Positions 53,554 through 63,484 of a stretch of 64,000 nt of DNA are shown here, piece by piece. The stretch comes from Bacteroides ilei. GTDB taxonomy: Bacteria; Bacteroidota; Bacteroidia; Bacteroidales; Bacteroidaceae. The DNA lies in assembly GCF_900128495.1 (NCBI RefSeq), contig NZ_LT635801.1, forward strand, positions 3,188,691 through 3,252,690, read 5' to 3'. Numbering within the stretch: the first letter of the stretch is position 1; every line of letters starts with the position of its first letter. Made by a program: the position numbers and the translations under genes. Below the pieces are notes generated by a model. The model was not told where the DNA came from. It saw only the letters and a program-made list of their open reading frames with translations, and made no database searches.

Positions 53554-53752
53554 TGAAGAGGAATACCGACATAAATATCAGATAATTATCTTTACCCGAA
53601 GTTTTGTTGGTGTGATAGTACTTTACGATTAAATAGACTCAAATATACTCCATTTATATATTGATTTACAGAAAAATGTGTTAACTTTGTAAACGCAATG
53701 CATTTGTAGCAAATGCCATGACTATTATGGTACTCTTTTTTAGAAAAGGAAA
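53554..53752. other. Intergenic stretch with a near-consensus promoter
   Basis: TTG (53661-53663), 18 bases, TAACTTTG (53682-53689), followed by a hairpin GCATTTG-TAG-CAAATGC (53700-53716). It points into the IS66 element and may be the promoter of a gene displaced by it. Confidence 0.45.
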
Positions 53753-53831
53753 GTAACCATACTATTTTCCGCCTTGACGCACATTATTCACAAACCTACC
53801 TTTGCGCCATAACCAAATAACAACAATGATT

Positions 53832-54200
53832 ATGGCGAAAGAAAAAGTAAACTATCAGGAGGTATATGACCTCTATCAGTTATGCAGCGAGACCAAGGAT
53901 CTTCGGGAGTTCTGTGCTGATTATGGAGTAAACTACGACAAGTTCATGAACTGGCAGCGTCATCAACTGTGGAGCGAGAAGTTAGGCAAGACTGTTCATG
54001 TAGAACAACCTAAGGTTGCCAAAGTCCAGATAACCGGCAAGCCTTGCAACAGTCCAACTGTAAAGTTGGAAGTGAAACAGCCTGAAGGTGAATCTCCGAT
54101 TAAGTGGGTAAAACTGCAATTGACATCCGGAGCGACACTGTTTCTGAGAAACACCACAGTTCTTGATTTGAGTCTGTTGCTTAATAAAATGATAGGATGA
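53832..54200 (+). CDS. IS66 helper protein A (element 1)
   Basis: About 122 residues from MAKEKVNYQEVYDLYQLC; an upstream in-frame ATG at 53802 would add a short tail. The N-terminal helix-turn-helix (LREFCADYGVNYDKFMNWQRH) and the position before TnpB fit the IS66 TnpA accessory protein. It ends 1 base before the next ATG. Confidence 0.75.
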   Translation: MAKEKVNYQEVYDLYQLCSETKDLREFCADYGVNYDKFMNWQRHQLWSEKLGKTVHVEQPKVAKVQITGKPCNSPTVKLEVKQPEGESPIKWVKLQLTSGATLFLRNTTVLDLSLLLNKMIG

Positions 54201-54201
54201 T

Positions 54202-54546
54202 ATGCTTGGACTGAGTGCTAACCTGAACTATTACCTGTTCAACGGTAATGTGGATTTGCGGAAAGGAATCTTCCGTCTGTGTGAGAGTATAAGGGAAGAT
54301 ATGTCACTTGACCCGAGTGATGCATCCAATGTATATATGTTCATGTCCCGTAACCGCAAGGTCGTGAAGATACTTCATTACGAACGTGGTTTTTATGTGC
54401 TTTACGAGAAACGTCCTATCATGGGGAGATTCAAGAAACCGGTGTTTGATGAGGTCTCCAAATGCTACCGGATACAATGGTCGGACATGGCCTATCTTAC
54501 GGAGAGTATTGTAGTCGACAAGATGTATGTCAGTCCTAAAGAGTAA
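54202..54546 (+). CDS. tnpB: IS66 helper protein TnpB (element 1)
   Basis: 114 residues. LSANLNYYLFNGNVDLRKGIFRL and the RKVVKILHYERGFYVLYEK segment match the IS66 Orf2/TnpB family, which is needed for transposition but whose role is not defined. Directly follows helper A. Confidence 0.88.
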   Translation: MLGLSANLNYYLFNGNVDLRKGIFRLCESIREDMSLDPSDASNVYMFMSRNRKVVKILHYERGFYVLYEKRPIMGRFKKPVFDEVSKCYRIQWSDMAYLTESIVVDKMYVSPKE

Positions 54547-54633
54547 TATTAATGCATTGATTATCAATAAAATAATGCAAAAATAATTGATAAAAAGTTT
54601 GCGTAACTGCTTGATTTTTCGTACCTTTATATC

Positions 54634-56412
54634 ATGATTGATGAAAGAGCATACGAGTTACTTTGCTGCCAGCTGGGTCTGGCGAATGAAGAAAAGGCAG
54701 GGCTCCGCAAACAGAATAAAGAACTGATTGCGAGGCTTGAGTCTATTGAAAAATCCAACAGGGAGAACTCAAAGGCTCTGATTGATACAATCAATGATCT
54801 CAAAGATTCCCTCGAAAAGCAATCAACCACGGTTGAACATTACAGGAAAGAAATAGAACTTATGAGAAAGCAGCTTGAGGCAAAAGACGAGGTGAACATG
54901 ATGCTGGCAAATGAGATATCCAATCTCAGGCTTCAGCTTGAGGATAGCAGGAAACATCGTTTCGGCCGTACCTCCGAGCAAAGAAGGCTGCTGAACAACC
55001 GTAACATTGACAAGTCTGCGATGGAGAAGTCCGAGTATGACGGCTCTGATAAGAAAGATGATAATAATAAGGCAGATGGTAACGGTACTGGCAGCAATAC
55101 CTCTTCCGGTAACGTACCTGCACAGAACTGCAGGCCTTCAAGGAAAAAGGAAACAGCTCCCCGTGCAGAAAAGACCAGGCTGAAGGTGGATAAGGTAGTT
55201 GTTCATGAAATAGAAGACTATTATCAGCTTCCTGAAGGTGCAAGGTTTATGAACCGCAACGGTATGCCTGATGTGTGGGAATACAGGGTTGTAGAACATG
55301 TAAGGGCTCATAACGTGGAGCATGTGTACAAGGTGGCAAGGGTAAAGCTTGCAGACGGCACTTTCACAAGCACCATGGAGCATCCCTTGAAAAACCTTGG
55401 AGGAATCTTCTCCCCTGATTTGCTTGCCCGTCTGCTTTGTCTGAAATATGACTTCAGCATGCCTGAAAATAGACAGATAAGGCTGCTTGCAAGAGAAGGT
55501 ATCCATATAAGCAACACCACGCTGAACAGCTATATCCATAACGGAATCGCCAAACTAAAGGAATTTATCGGAGATGCATTCAAGGAGTTTGTACAGAGGG
55601 CAAAATACCTTATGGTTGATGAGACTACCGAACTCGTTGGAGTTGAAACACCGGAAGGTAAGGCTTACAGGAGAAAGTACTTATGGGCTTTCTTTGCAAA
55701 GCATATAAAGATGGTCTATTATCACTATAACAACGGCAGCAGGTCTTCCGATACGGCAAAGTCGTTCCTGGAATATTTTATGGGAACCATATCCACTGAC
55801 GGATATACGGTTTACAGGATGTTTGACGGAGAAGCCTCAAAGGTGCTTCACATAGGATGCTGGACGCACTGCAGGAGGTTGTGGGTTGATGCCTTGCCTT
55901 CAGACAGAACTGCGATGGATATAATAGACCCTATCGGTGATATGTTCAGAAATGAAGACTTGTTCCGCACAATGAAACTCAGCGGTGAGCAGATTAAGGA
56001 AAAAAGACTTAAACTTACAGGACCGATTCTTGAACGTATCCATCATAAGGTGGTCATGATGATGCAGGATACCAAACTCATGGCAAACGAACTGATGAGA
56101 AAGGCTGTGAACTATACGTTAAACCAGTGGAAATCCCTGAAAAATATCCTCAAGGACGGTGCAGCGGAAATATCGAACAACCTCTGTGAGCAAAGGATGA
56201 AACCTGTAAAGCTGCTGCTCAAAAACTGTATGAATATCGGCAGTGAGGATGCGGCAGAAAACTCGGCATTCATCTTCTCGCTGATAGAAAGCTGTAAGTT
56301 GAACGATATAGACCCTCAAGATTACCTGAAGCACTTGTTTGAATGTATTCTTCATGGTAAGGTCTGCGACAAGAAGACTCTTCTGCCATGTTTTTATAAA
56401 CCGGAATGTTAA
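54634..56412 (+). CDS. tnpC: IS66 transposase (element 1)
   Basis: 592 residues. A long N-terminal coiled coil, zinc-binding region, then the DDE domain with MVDETTE, STDGYTVYR and the glutamate region EISNNLCEQRMKPVKLLLKN. Appears intact. A Ser/Gly/Asn-rich linker (NKADGNGTGSNTSSGN) lies after the coiled coil. Confidence 0.9.
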   Translation: MIDERAYELLCCQLGLANEEKAGLRKQNKELIARLESIEKSNRENSKALIDTINDLKDSLEKQSTTVEHYRKEIELMRKQLEAKDEVNMMLANEISNLRLQLEDSRKHRFGRTSEQRRLLNNRNIDKSAMEKSEYDGSDKKDDNNKADGNGTGSNTSSGNVPAQNCRPSRKKETAPRAEKTRLKVDKVVVHEIEDYYQLPEGARFMNRNGMPDVWEYRVVEHVRAHNVEHVYKVARVKLADGTFTSTMEHPLKNLGGIFSPDLLARLLCLKYDFSMPENRQIRLLAREGIHISNTTLNSYIHNGIAKLKEFIGDAFKEFVQRAKYLMVDETTELVGVETPEGKAYRRKYLWAFFAKHIKMVYYHYNNGSRSSDTAKSFLEYFMGTISTDGYTVYRMFDGEASKVLHIGCWTHCRRLWVDALPSDRTAMDIIDPIGDMFRNEDLFRTMKLSGEQIKEKRLKLTGPILERIHHKVVMMMQDTKLMANELMRKAVNYTLNQWKSLKNILKDGAAEISNNLCEQRMKPVKLLLKNCMNIGSEDAAENSAFIFSLIESCKLNDIDPQDYLKHLFECILHGKVCDKKTLLPCFYKPEC

Positions 56413-56499
56413 AACAAAAATATTTTCTCGCGGACATTTTTATTTTATCGGCTGAAAAACAGCCGATAAAATTGTCGTGGCGGGAAATAGTATGCTTAC

Positions 56500-56730
56500 G
56501 AAATTAATTGTATAAGTATCCTGAAAGATAATTCCCCTTTATTTAATATTATTGCTATAAAGTATTTCTCAATAAACTATTTGGATCATTGGTAAATTAA
56601 ACCTACTTATTTGAATTATTTGTAAACTATTTAGTTTATAATAAAGTCAATTTACTTTATATTTCCAAAAAATCAATCATTATAGGAGTATGTAATTAGT
56701 AAAATTCTCTGTGTCATGAAAGAATATCAA
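56500..56730. other. AT-rich gap between IS66 element 1 and the traG fragment
   Basis: Very AT-rich with several TAAACTATTT and TTTACTTTAT words and no supported gene. The left end of the conjugative element probably lies here or was removed with the flank of IS66 element 1. Confidence 0.4.
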
Positions 56731-57124
56731 TTATTCTTCCTCCTTAATCAAATGGCACAGCTCCGGGTCATTCTTGATACGGATTAACTCGTCCTCGACA
56801 ATCTGCCGGACTTCCTGACGGATGCGCTCGTAGTTGGCTTGTATTTCCTCCTGCATCCGGTCGTTGCCGTCCTTGTCGGTGAAGTCGATAATCTGCGGCA
56901 GCTTCACGTAACGGGCTGTTTCCCGTTTCACCTTCTCGTTGTCCACCACGATTTCACAGTGGAAAATCTTCTGTTCTATCCGTTCATCGAAGTTGTCCGC
57001 CACCGCCCCCACGAACATGCCTTGCGTGAGGTTGGATATTTTGCTGGCAGGTATCAGGCTGTCCATTTGGGTGCTTATCGAGGTGGACTTCTCCCGCTGG
57101 TTGATTGTCATGCTCTGCCGTTTC
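56731..57124 (-). pseudogene. traG: 3' fragment of traG (coupling protein), cut off by IS66
   Basis: The minus-strand frame continues the TraG protein after the IS: KRQSMTINQREKSTSISTQM, then PASKISNLTQGMFVGAVADNFDERIEQKIFHCE to the stop at 56731. This is the C-terminal end of the Bacteroides TraG/MobC coupling protein, about 130 residues. The frame joins exactly with the other half at 59658 when the IS and one target copy are removed. Confidence 0.88.
57117..57124. repeat. Target-site duplication (left) of IS66 element 2
   Basis: GCCGTTTC, the same 8 bases as at 59658-59665. IS66 elements make 8-base duplications. Confidence 0.92.
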
Positions 57125-57196
57125 GTAAGCATTCGGTAAACCACGTATTTTTATCTCCAACTTCCATCATTAACTTTACGTCCAAAAAGCAAAGTT

Positions 57197-57574
57197 ATGA
57201 TGACACGAGAAGAAGTAGTAGAGATAATGAACTACTGCAAAGAGCACAAAGTGACTTATAAGTCAAGATTAGAGGAGCTCAATATCCCTGTATGGCGGTT
57301 TTATGACAGCAAATCCCGTTATGCCGCCGAGCAATCATCGGGTAAATCGGCTCAAGGTGAGTTTATCGAGCTTCCCCACAGCGGATCTTTTGTTCCTGTT
57401 CCTTCATTTGCCGGAACAAGCGGGCGTAAACAGAAAAACGCACCGATCCCGCCAAGCGGATTGAAAGAGATAGAAATACGTACACCGGCCGGTACTGCCA
57501 TACGCATTTGCGGTGAGCTAAATGAAAAGGAACTGTTTTCAATCATCCAGGCCTGCAGCCATGTTCAGCCTTAA
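57197..57574 (+). CDS. IS66 helper protein A (element 2)
   Basis: 125 residues, with a helix-turn-helix start (MTREEVVEIMNYCKEHKVTYKSRLEELNIPVWRFYDSK) and the conserved tail IEIRTPAGTAIRICGELNEKELFSIIQA typical of IS66 Orf1. Overlaps TnpB by 14 bases. Confidence 0.8.
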   Translation: MMTREEVVEIMNYCKEHKVTYKSRLEELNIPVWRFYDSKSRYAAEQSSGKSAQGEFIELPHSGSFVPVPSFAGTSGRKQKNAPIPPSGLKEIEIRTPAGTAIRICGELNEKELFSIIQACSHVQP

Positions 57575-57929
57575 TGACAGTATGCGCTATCTGTTGTATA
57601 ACCGCCCGACTGATATGCGCAAAAGCTTTCATACTCTCAGCGGTATCATTACCGACGCCATGGGTCAGGACCCCAGCAACGGCAACGTATATATCTTCAT
57701 AAACCGTGCCCGTGACCGCATAAAGCTCCTGCATTGGGAGCCGGGCGGCATGGTGCTGTATTCCAAACTTCTGGAAGCCGGTACCTTAGGCAAGCCTGAT
57801 TCTGCCAACGACAATGAGGTCTGTACAAATATAGAATGGCGGGAACTTGTCATGATTGTGGAGGGTATCATGGAAGCCCGCGACTCCCGTCGCACGAGAC
57901 TTGAAAACCTGCAGAAACTTCGAAAATAG
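57561..57929 (+). CDS. tnpB: IS66 helper protein TnpB (element 2)
   Basis: 122 residues from the ATG at 57561 (MFSLNDSMRYLLYNRPTDMRKSF). This start fits the family better than the in-frame one 39 bases upstream. GNVYIFINRARDRIKLLHWEPGGMVLYSKLLEAG is diagnostic of IS66 Orf2. Confidence 0.9.
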   Translation: MFSLNDSMRYLLYNRPTDMRKSFHTLSGIITDAMGQDPSNGNVYIFINRARDRIKLLHWEPGGMVLYSKLLEAGTLGKPDSANDNEVCTNIEWRELVMIVEGIMEARDSRRTRLENLQKLRK

Positions 57930-58006
57930 TATCGGATTTTTACTCTATTCGCTTTTGTATGTCATTGGATTTTAGTATATTTACATTGTAGAACAATGAG
58001 ATACAG

Positions 58007-59572
58007 ATGCTTACAGAAGAACAGGAAAAAGCCTTATTGGAAGAAATTGAGAAGCTCCGTCAGGATAAAGCGGCGCTTATCAGCAGGGTTTCCTCGCTGG
58101 AACAATCCCTTTACTGGCTCCGGAAAAAAGTCTTTGGGCGGATGAGCGAGAAGAGTCTTCCGCTTGATCCCAACCAGCTGTTTCTGTTCTCAAAGGAGGA
58201 AATGTCCTCCATGGAAATATCCCGGATGGAGAAGGAAGTCCGCAAGAGTGAAGAAGAAATCACCAGAACTATAAAAGTCAAGGAAAAACCGGTCCGCAAG
58301 TCTCTGGACACTTCCTCACTGCCTGTAGAGGTTGTTGATCTTTACCCTGAAGGGACAACAGACGAGGAAGGCAGGCTTAAGGATGAATTCATTGAAATCG
58401 GAAAGGAAGAGAGTTCACGCCTGGAACGTGTTCCGGCAAAAGTATATATCCTGAAGACCGTCCGTCACAAAGTGATAAGTAAATCCGATATGGAGAAATA
58501 CCCCGAGGAAAGGCAGATCCTGATTCACCCGCTACCTCTTGTTCCGGTCAGCAAATGTATGGCAGGCGCCTCGGTCCTGACGGACATTATCATCGGCAAG
58601 TTCATGTATCATCTCCCGTTCTACCGTCTGATACAGCAGTATCGCGAATCAGGAATCAGCATAAGCGAATCTACCATGTGCGGATGGTATGAAATGGCGG
58701 TGGAGAAACTCAAGCTGCTGTACAACCTGCTCAAACAGAAGATACTCTCCAGTGAGTATATACAAGTGGACGAGAGTGTCATTCCTGTGATGGACAATGA
58801 GAAACATAAGGCGAAAAAAGGGTATGAGTGGTGCGTGCGCGACGGCATCACGGGGGACGTCATGTTCCATTATGACCGTGGCAGCCGTTCGGGGATGGTA
58901 GCCCGTGAACTGCTGGGATGCTACCGTGGCATTGTGCAATGTGACGGCTATGCAGCTTACGAACAGTTCGAGCAGATGAAAGGAATCACCCTGGTCGGCT
59001 GTTGGGCACATGCCAGAAGGAAGTACGTGGATGCCCTGGAAGAGAACAGGACCCTGGCCACACAGGCAATACACTACATCGGCAAGCTGTACAAGATAGA
59101 ATCTGAAGCCAATGATGCCGGACTCGCAGCCGAAGAGCGTAAGGAAAAACGTATCAGTGAGGCCTATCCGCTGATACTTGAATTTGAAAAGTGGCTGCAG
59201 GATGCTTATCTCAGAGTGCTTCCTAAAAGCCGCATGGGTAAAGCCATCGAATATACGTACACGCTTCTTCCCAGGCTTTCCAGATACGTAAACGACGGAA
59301 GAATCGAAATTGATGACAACCGCATAGAAAATGCCATAAGACCTTTGGCCTTGGGCAGAAAGAATTATCTGTTCTGCGGCAACGACGCATCCGCATACAG
59401 GGCTGCCATCGTGTACTCACTGATTGCCACCTGCAAGTCTGCAGAAGTAGACCCCAGAATCTGGATGGAAGATGTCCTGAGTAAAATCCCATATTATGAA
59501 AGGGATGAGAAGAATATGGAAGAACTTCTACCACGTGATTGGGCTAAATCCCATCAAACTTGTTCCGAATAG
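58007..59572 (+). CDS. tnpC: IS66 transposase (element 2)
   Basis: 521 residues: coiled-coil start, zinc-finger-like region, DDE domain with IQVDESVIPVM, VQCDGYAAYEQF and DDNRIENAIRPLALGRKNYLFCGN. Full length and intact. Confidence 0.93.
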   Translation: MLTEEQEKALLEEIEKLRQDKAALISRVSSLEQSLYWLRKKVFGRMSEKSLPLDPNQLFLFSKEEMSSMEISRMEKEVRKSEEEITRTIKVKEKPVRKSLDTSSLPVEVVDLYPEGTTDEEGRLKDEFIEIGKEESSRLERVPAKVYILKTVRHKVISKSDMEKYPEERQILIHPLPLVPVSKCMAGASVLTDIIIGKFMYHLPFYRLIQQYRESGISISESTMCGWYEMAVEKLKLLYNLLKQKILSSEYIQVDESVIPVMDNEKHKAKKGYEWCVRDGITGDVMFHYDRGSRSGMVARELLGCYRGIVQCDGYAAYEQFEQMKGITLVGCWAHARRKYVDALEENRTLATQAIHYIGKLYKIESEANDAGLAAEERKEKRISEAYPLILEFEKWLQDAYLRVLPKSRMGKAIEYTYTLLPRLSRYVNDGRIEIDDNRIENAIRPLALGRKNYLFCGNDASAYRAAIVYSLIATCKSAEVDPRIWMEDVLSKIPYYERDEKNMEELLPRDWAKSHQTCSE

Positions 59573-59657
59573 ATACTATTAGTTCCGAATCGACTACAAA
59601 TAACACCGATTCGGAACTAATTCACAAAATTTGCAACGTGGTTTACCGAATGCTTAC

Positions 59658-59665
59658 GCCGTTTC
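59658..59665. repeat. Target-site duplication (right) of IS66 element 2
   Basis: GCCGTTTC, pair of 57117-57124. Confidence 0.92.
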
Positions 59666-61281
59666 TGCAACACTTTCCCGAAACGCTCCGACAGGATTTT
59701 TGCCGTTTCACCGACCACCTGACCGCTGAACACGTTGCCTACCGTATTTTGTATCACACGGCTTTCCTTGTCCCCGTAGTCACGGGTAAGCTGGCTGTAA
59801 TCCTGAAAGCCCAGCAGAACCGCCACCTTATTGCTTCGGGCGGTCGCAATCAGGTTGTCAAGACCACGGAAATAGATAGTGGGCAACTCGTCTATAATCA
59901 CCGAACTTTTAAGCTGACCTTTCTTGTTTATCAGCTTCACTATTCTACTGTTATACAATCCCAGTGCCGCCGAATAGATGTTCTGGCGGTCGGGATTGTT
60001 GCCGACAACCAGTATTTTAGGCTCTTTCGGGTTGTTTATATCCAGCGAGAAATCATCGCCCGTCATTACCCAGTAAAGTGCCGGGCTTATCATACGTGAA
60101 AGCGGTATTTTGGCACTCGCTATCTGCCCCTGCAACTGCTCTTGGGCATCTGATTCCCAAGCGTCCACGAACGGGGAAAGATAATTTTCCAGTTCGGGAT
60201 AGCTGCGCAAAATCGTGAACACATCGGCGTATTTCTTGTTCAACAGTTCAATGGCATGGGGAAACGTGCAATACCTGCCGCCCTGATAGATGCGCAAATA
60301 CCAAATGATAGCCGCCAAAAGGATAATCGGACTTTCCACGAAGAAGTCGCCCTGCTTGGTTATCCAACTGCGATTGAGGTTGAGCATTATCGTATAGCTG
60401 GCTTCGTAAGCGTCCGCTATGTCCGACATGAAACTGGCGTTTATCGGGTTGCACCGGTGGCTCCTGCGTGGGTCGTCAAAATTGATAATGTAAAACTTGG
60501 GCTTGACCTTGTAGCCGTCCAAATGCGTGAGCAAATGATTATATGCTATTTGCGACAGGTCGGGAAACTTATAATCATAACAGTAGAGTGCAAAACCCTT
60601 CTCGATTTGCTGTTTTATGTAATTGTTTACCACTGCGTATGACTTTCCGCTTCCCGGCGTGCCCAGCACAAGGCTGGCACGGAACGGGTTCACCACATTT
60701 ATCCACCCGTTGTTCCATTTCTTCTTATAATAGAAACGTGTTGGCAGGTTTATCGAATACTCGTTCTCGATAAGTCGGGTTTCCTGCTGGAAACTCTCGT
60801 TCTCGGTGTTAAAGACATCATCCATAAGGTTGTTCTTCAACAGGCGGGACATCCATGTACCCGCCATGAGCAGGCATATATAGCCCACAGACAGCGTGGC
60901 GATGTAAAATGCCGTGTCCGCCGTATGCGGCAAGGGCAGTTCCAGCAGCCACCAGTTCAGGAAAAACAGGACGAAACCCACCACAAGGCAGCAATGTATC
61001 TTCGTCCAAGTTATCTTCTCGTTCTTCACCCCCTTTGTCCCGATGCACGATAGGGCGAGAAACACCACCGCAAAAAGTTTCGTCCACAGCATGGACGAGA
61101 ACAGCCCGGTGGTACGCTGGAAGTTCCACAAAATCTTGTCAATCACTTCAAAGGTTACTCCCCATCCTTTCAGGCTGGAGTAACAGAACCAATACACGTT
61201 TATTCCCACGAATAAAATACTGATTGTCCGCATAAAGTCCATGACCCTTGCAAGCCCCCTCAAATCATCTTCCTGTTGCAT
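59658..61281 (-). pseudogene. traG: 5' part of traG (conjugative coupling protein), interrupted by IS66
   Basis: About 541 residues of the type IV coupling protein remain: membrane segments in the first 170 residues, Walker A LGTPGSGKSYAVV near residue 215, and VIIDELPTIYFRGLD as Walker B. The protein breaks after FGKVLQKR, followed by 13 residues encoded by the IS end. The lost C-terminus (56731-57124) holds about 130 residues. TraG feeds the relaxase-DNA complex to the mating channel, so transfer is expected to fail. It follows mobB by 17 bases in a mobA-mobB-traG operon. Confidence 0.93.
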
Positions 61282-61298
61282 AGTCGTATGTTTTTAAG

Positions 61299-62552
61299 TT
61301 ATTCGATGCGTCTTGTGCGCTTCTTTTTCTTCTTTCTCTTTTGCCCGGCGGTGTCCTGCGGCGGTTCTTCTCCTATGGAAGATCCGCCGAACAACCCGCC
61401 CAGTCCGCTGACCGGAAGCCGTGCCGCCGTATGCGGCTGCTGCGTGAAGTCCTGCCCTTGTCCCCGCTGCGGAGCAACGCTTTCGGTCTGTCCCGTTTGG
61501 GCATCCGAATACTGGTCATTGAACACGTTCGCCGAAAACTCCTTGCCCAAACGTGAACCGTTCAATACCACCCGGCTGTCGTGGTCGATGAACGTAACGC
61601 CATAGATGCGCCCGCTGTCGTTCTGCCGGAACACCACGTCAATGCCCTGCCGTTTCAGTTCCTGTTCAAACTTTTGTCGGTTACGGGCGGTCTGCATGGC
61701 TGCGGCGACAATCTTCCGGGTACGCTCTTTCAGCTTCCCGTCCTTAATCGTCTTGCCCGATTTCTCCATCCTGCACAGCACCGCTTCGTAGCCCACCGAC
61801 TTGCCGATGCGGGATGCCTTTACCGGGTTACCCACCTTTTCGCCCTTATCGTCCGTGGCGGAATAGACAATGCCCTGATAGGGTCTGCCGTTTATTTCCC
61901 CCTTGACTTCCTCGGCGCACACGTTGCAGGTGGCAAGCAACGCCCTGTACTCCCCGAACGACTGGAAGCGGTAGCCGTAACAAGCCGCTTTCACAGTATT
62001 GCCAATCTGGTGCTTCACGTCCCCGGCTGCGTAATCGACCTTTTTAAGTTCGGGGCGTTCGGCACGCTCCTTTCTCTCCGCCGGATGCAGGTTGTATTTC
62101 CGTTCCAGTTCACGGGTAATCTGCTTGCTTCTCCGGTGCTCGAACCTGTCATTCAGCGGCTTGCCGTTTTCGTCCACCCGTAAGCCCACGATGTGGATAT
62201 GGTGGCGGTCGATGTCCTCGTGTTTATAGACCAAATAAGGCTGGTCGCCATAGCCCAACTTCCGCATATACTCCCGTGCGATGTCAGACAACTGCTGGTC
62301 TGAAAGCACGTCTTCCGGGTGCGGGTTTATGGAAATGTGCAATATCGGCTTCTTGGTGGACAAATGGACGGGCATCTGCATTTCAAAGCTGCGCATACAC
62401 CCGCCGATGCTGGAATGCCCGTCCTCGTCCAACAGCATTTTATTGGAGAAAAGCACCTTTGCTTCCCCGTTGTCCACCTTTTCCTGATTGTATGCCAGTG
62501 CGCCGAACATGGAACTTCCCGTACTTATTTTGGCAACCATAGTTCCCTGCAC
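61299..62552 (-). CDS. mobB: Relaxase MobB of a conjugative or mobilizable element
   Basis: 417 residues. The HUH motif is clear in HHIHIVGLRVD, with the upstream HISINPHPEDVLSDQQL and YLVYKHEDIDRHHIHI segments of MOB_P-type relaxases. The C-terminal 120 residues are polar and end in a Lys/Arg run (KKKKKRTRR). It nicks the origin of transfer and stays bound to the strand. Starts 28 bases inside the mobA frame. Confidence 0.92.
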   Translation of the reverse strand: MQGTMVAKISTGSSMFGALAYNQEKVDNGEAKVLFSNKMLLDEDGHSSIGGCMRSFEMQMPVHLSTKKPILHISINPHPEDVLSDQQLSDIAREYMRKLGYGDQPYLVYKHEDIDRHHIHIVGLRVDENGKPLNDRFEHRRSKQITRELERKYNLHPAERKERAERPELKKVDYAAGDVKHQIGNTVKAACYGYRFQSFGEYRALLATCNVCAEEVKGEINGRPYQGIVYSATDDKGEKVGNPVKASRIGKSVGYEAVLCRMEKSGKTIKDGKLKERTRKIVAAAMQTARNRQKFEQELKRQGIDVVFRQNDSGRIYGVTFIDHDSRVVLNGSRLGKEFSANVFNDQYSDAQTGQTESVAPQRGQGQDFTQQPHTAARLPVSGLGGLFGGSSIGEEPPQDTAGQKRKKKKKRTRRIE

Positions 62553-62947
62553 TCGTTTGTCAGGTCGATAACCTGACGGTTCAACATAGCCAGTTCGGTA
62601 GTCGCTTTCTCCAGTTTATAGAGAAAAGCCAGTGCCTTTTTCTCCGAAAAGTTACTATTTAGAGCCTTTACCACTTGGTTGTAATTGACCGCAACCGCTC
62701 TGAATTGTGCATAAAATTCGGTCAGTCGGGCGCAATACTCGACCGCCGACTTGTCCACTTTCACCACCCGGAACGGCTCGCCGAAGATACGTGCGGCGAT
62801 GAAACGGGACTTGCTCGAAACGCCCGACTGCTCCCACTGCGAGAGGAAGCGGGCGTTCTCCCGGTCGTTCAGGTAAAGTACATGGCGATGTTTCGCCGGG
62901 TCTTGGAGGGCGGGGCGACCGCCCTTGCTGTTTTTCCTTGTTTCCAT
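62525..62947 (-). CDS. mobA: Mobilization accessory protein MobA
   Basis: 140 residues. Basic N-terminus (METRKNSKGGRPALQDPAKHRH) and a helical body (FIAARIFGEPFRVVKVDKSAVEYCARLTEFYAQFRAVAVNYNQVVKALNS) typical of the Bacteroides relaxosome protein that helps MobB bind oriT. First gene of the mobA-mobB-traG operon. Confidence 0.9.
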   Translation of the reverse strand: METRKNSKGGRPALQDPAKHRHVLYLNDRENARFLSQWEQSGVSSKSRFIAARIFGEPFRVVKVDKSAVEYCARLTEFYAQFRAVAVNYNQVVKALNSNFSEKKALAFLYKLEKATTELAMLNRQVIDLTNECRELWLPK

Positions 62948-63469
62948 ACTTCCTTGAATTAAAAAATCACGACTTCGGAGTGGTTTTTACCCCCGTAAGG
63001 GGCAAGGCGTTTTCAGGCACGGAAAACGGTTTCGTGTGCCACGAAACACACCTTGCTATTTTCTGGCGAAAATCGAAAATCCGTCCGGGACGGATTGGGG
63101 TCTGCATCAGGCGGCAAGCCCTGCCGTCCACCAGCACCGTTACACGTCTTTACCCCTTGCGGCTCGTTACTCCGCTGCAAAGTAACGGTGATTTATAATG
63201 CTGTAAAATAGGCAGTTGGTGGACAAACTGGGACACGAAAGGACAAATCGGGACACATCTAAAAACGGACGTTTTTTCTCCTTTTATTTGCATAAGATTT
63301 CAAGATTGAAAGACACATTTCAATCAGGCAAGAACGGTTGAAAGCAGGATTTCAAGAAAGAATGAAAGCAGGAAAACAAGATTGAAATAAAGCAGTCTTG
63401 CCATATTTCAAGCCTGCAATATGGAAAGCCCGAATGATTGGAAGCAATAAACAAATATATCAACCAATA
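62948..63469. other. Divergent intergenic region, candidate origin of transfer
   Basis: Between mobA and the ParA gene. Close to mobA: inverted repeat AAAAATCAC (62962-62970)/GTGGTTTTT (62980-62988) and stem CCCC (62991-62994)/GGGG (62999-63002), as often found in oriT. Farther right (63295-63420) the words TTGAAA and ATTTCAA and GAAAGCAGGA recur many times, perhaps binding sites for the ParA-type system. No gene is supported here. Confidence 0.5.
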
Positions 63470-63484
63470 ATGAACGGAAGCAAT

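Larger units (their letters stand above)
53753..56499 (+). mobile_element. IS66-family element 1
   Basis: About 2.75 kb. Ends carry inverted repeats starting GTAA: left GTAACCATACTATTTTCCGC, right (reversed) GTAAGCATACTATTTCCCGC, with two mismatches in 20. Three genes in order match the IS66 plan (helper A, helper B, transposase). The flanking 8 bases differ (AAAGGAAA left, GAAATTAA right), so no target duplication is seen, which suggests that flanking DNA was rearranged after insertion. Confidence 0.85.
57125..59657 (+). mobile_element. IS66-family element 2, inserted in traG
   Basis: 2533 bases with perfect terminal repeats of at least 20 bases (GTAAGCATTCGGTAAACCAC) and a perfect 8-base target duplication. 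It carries the three-gene IS66 set and differs strongly from element 1, so it came in separately. Both the duplication and the intact genes show that the insertion is recent. Confidence 0.95.
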
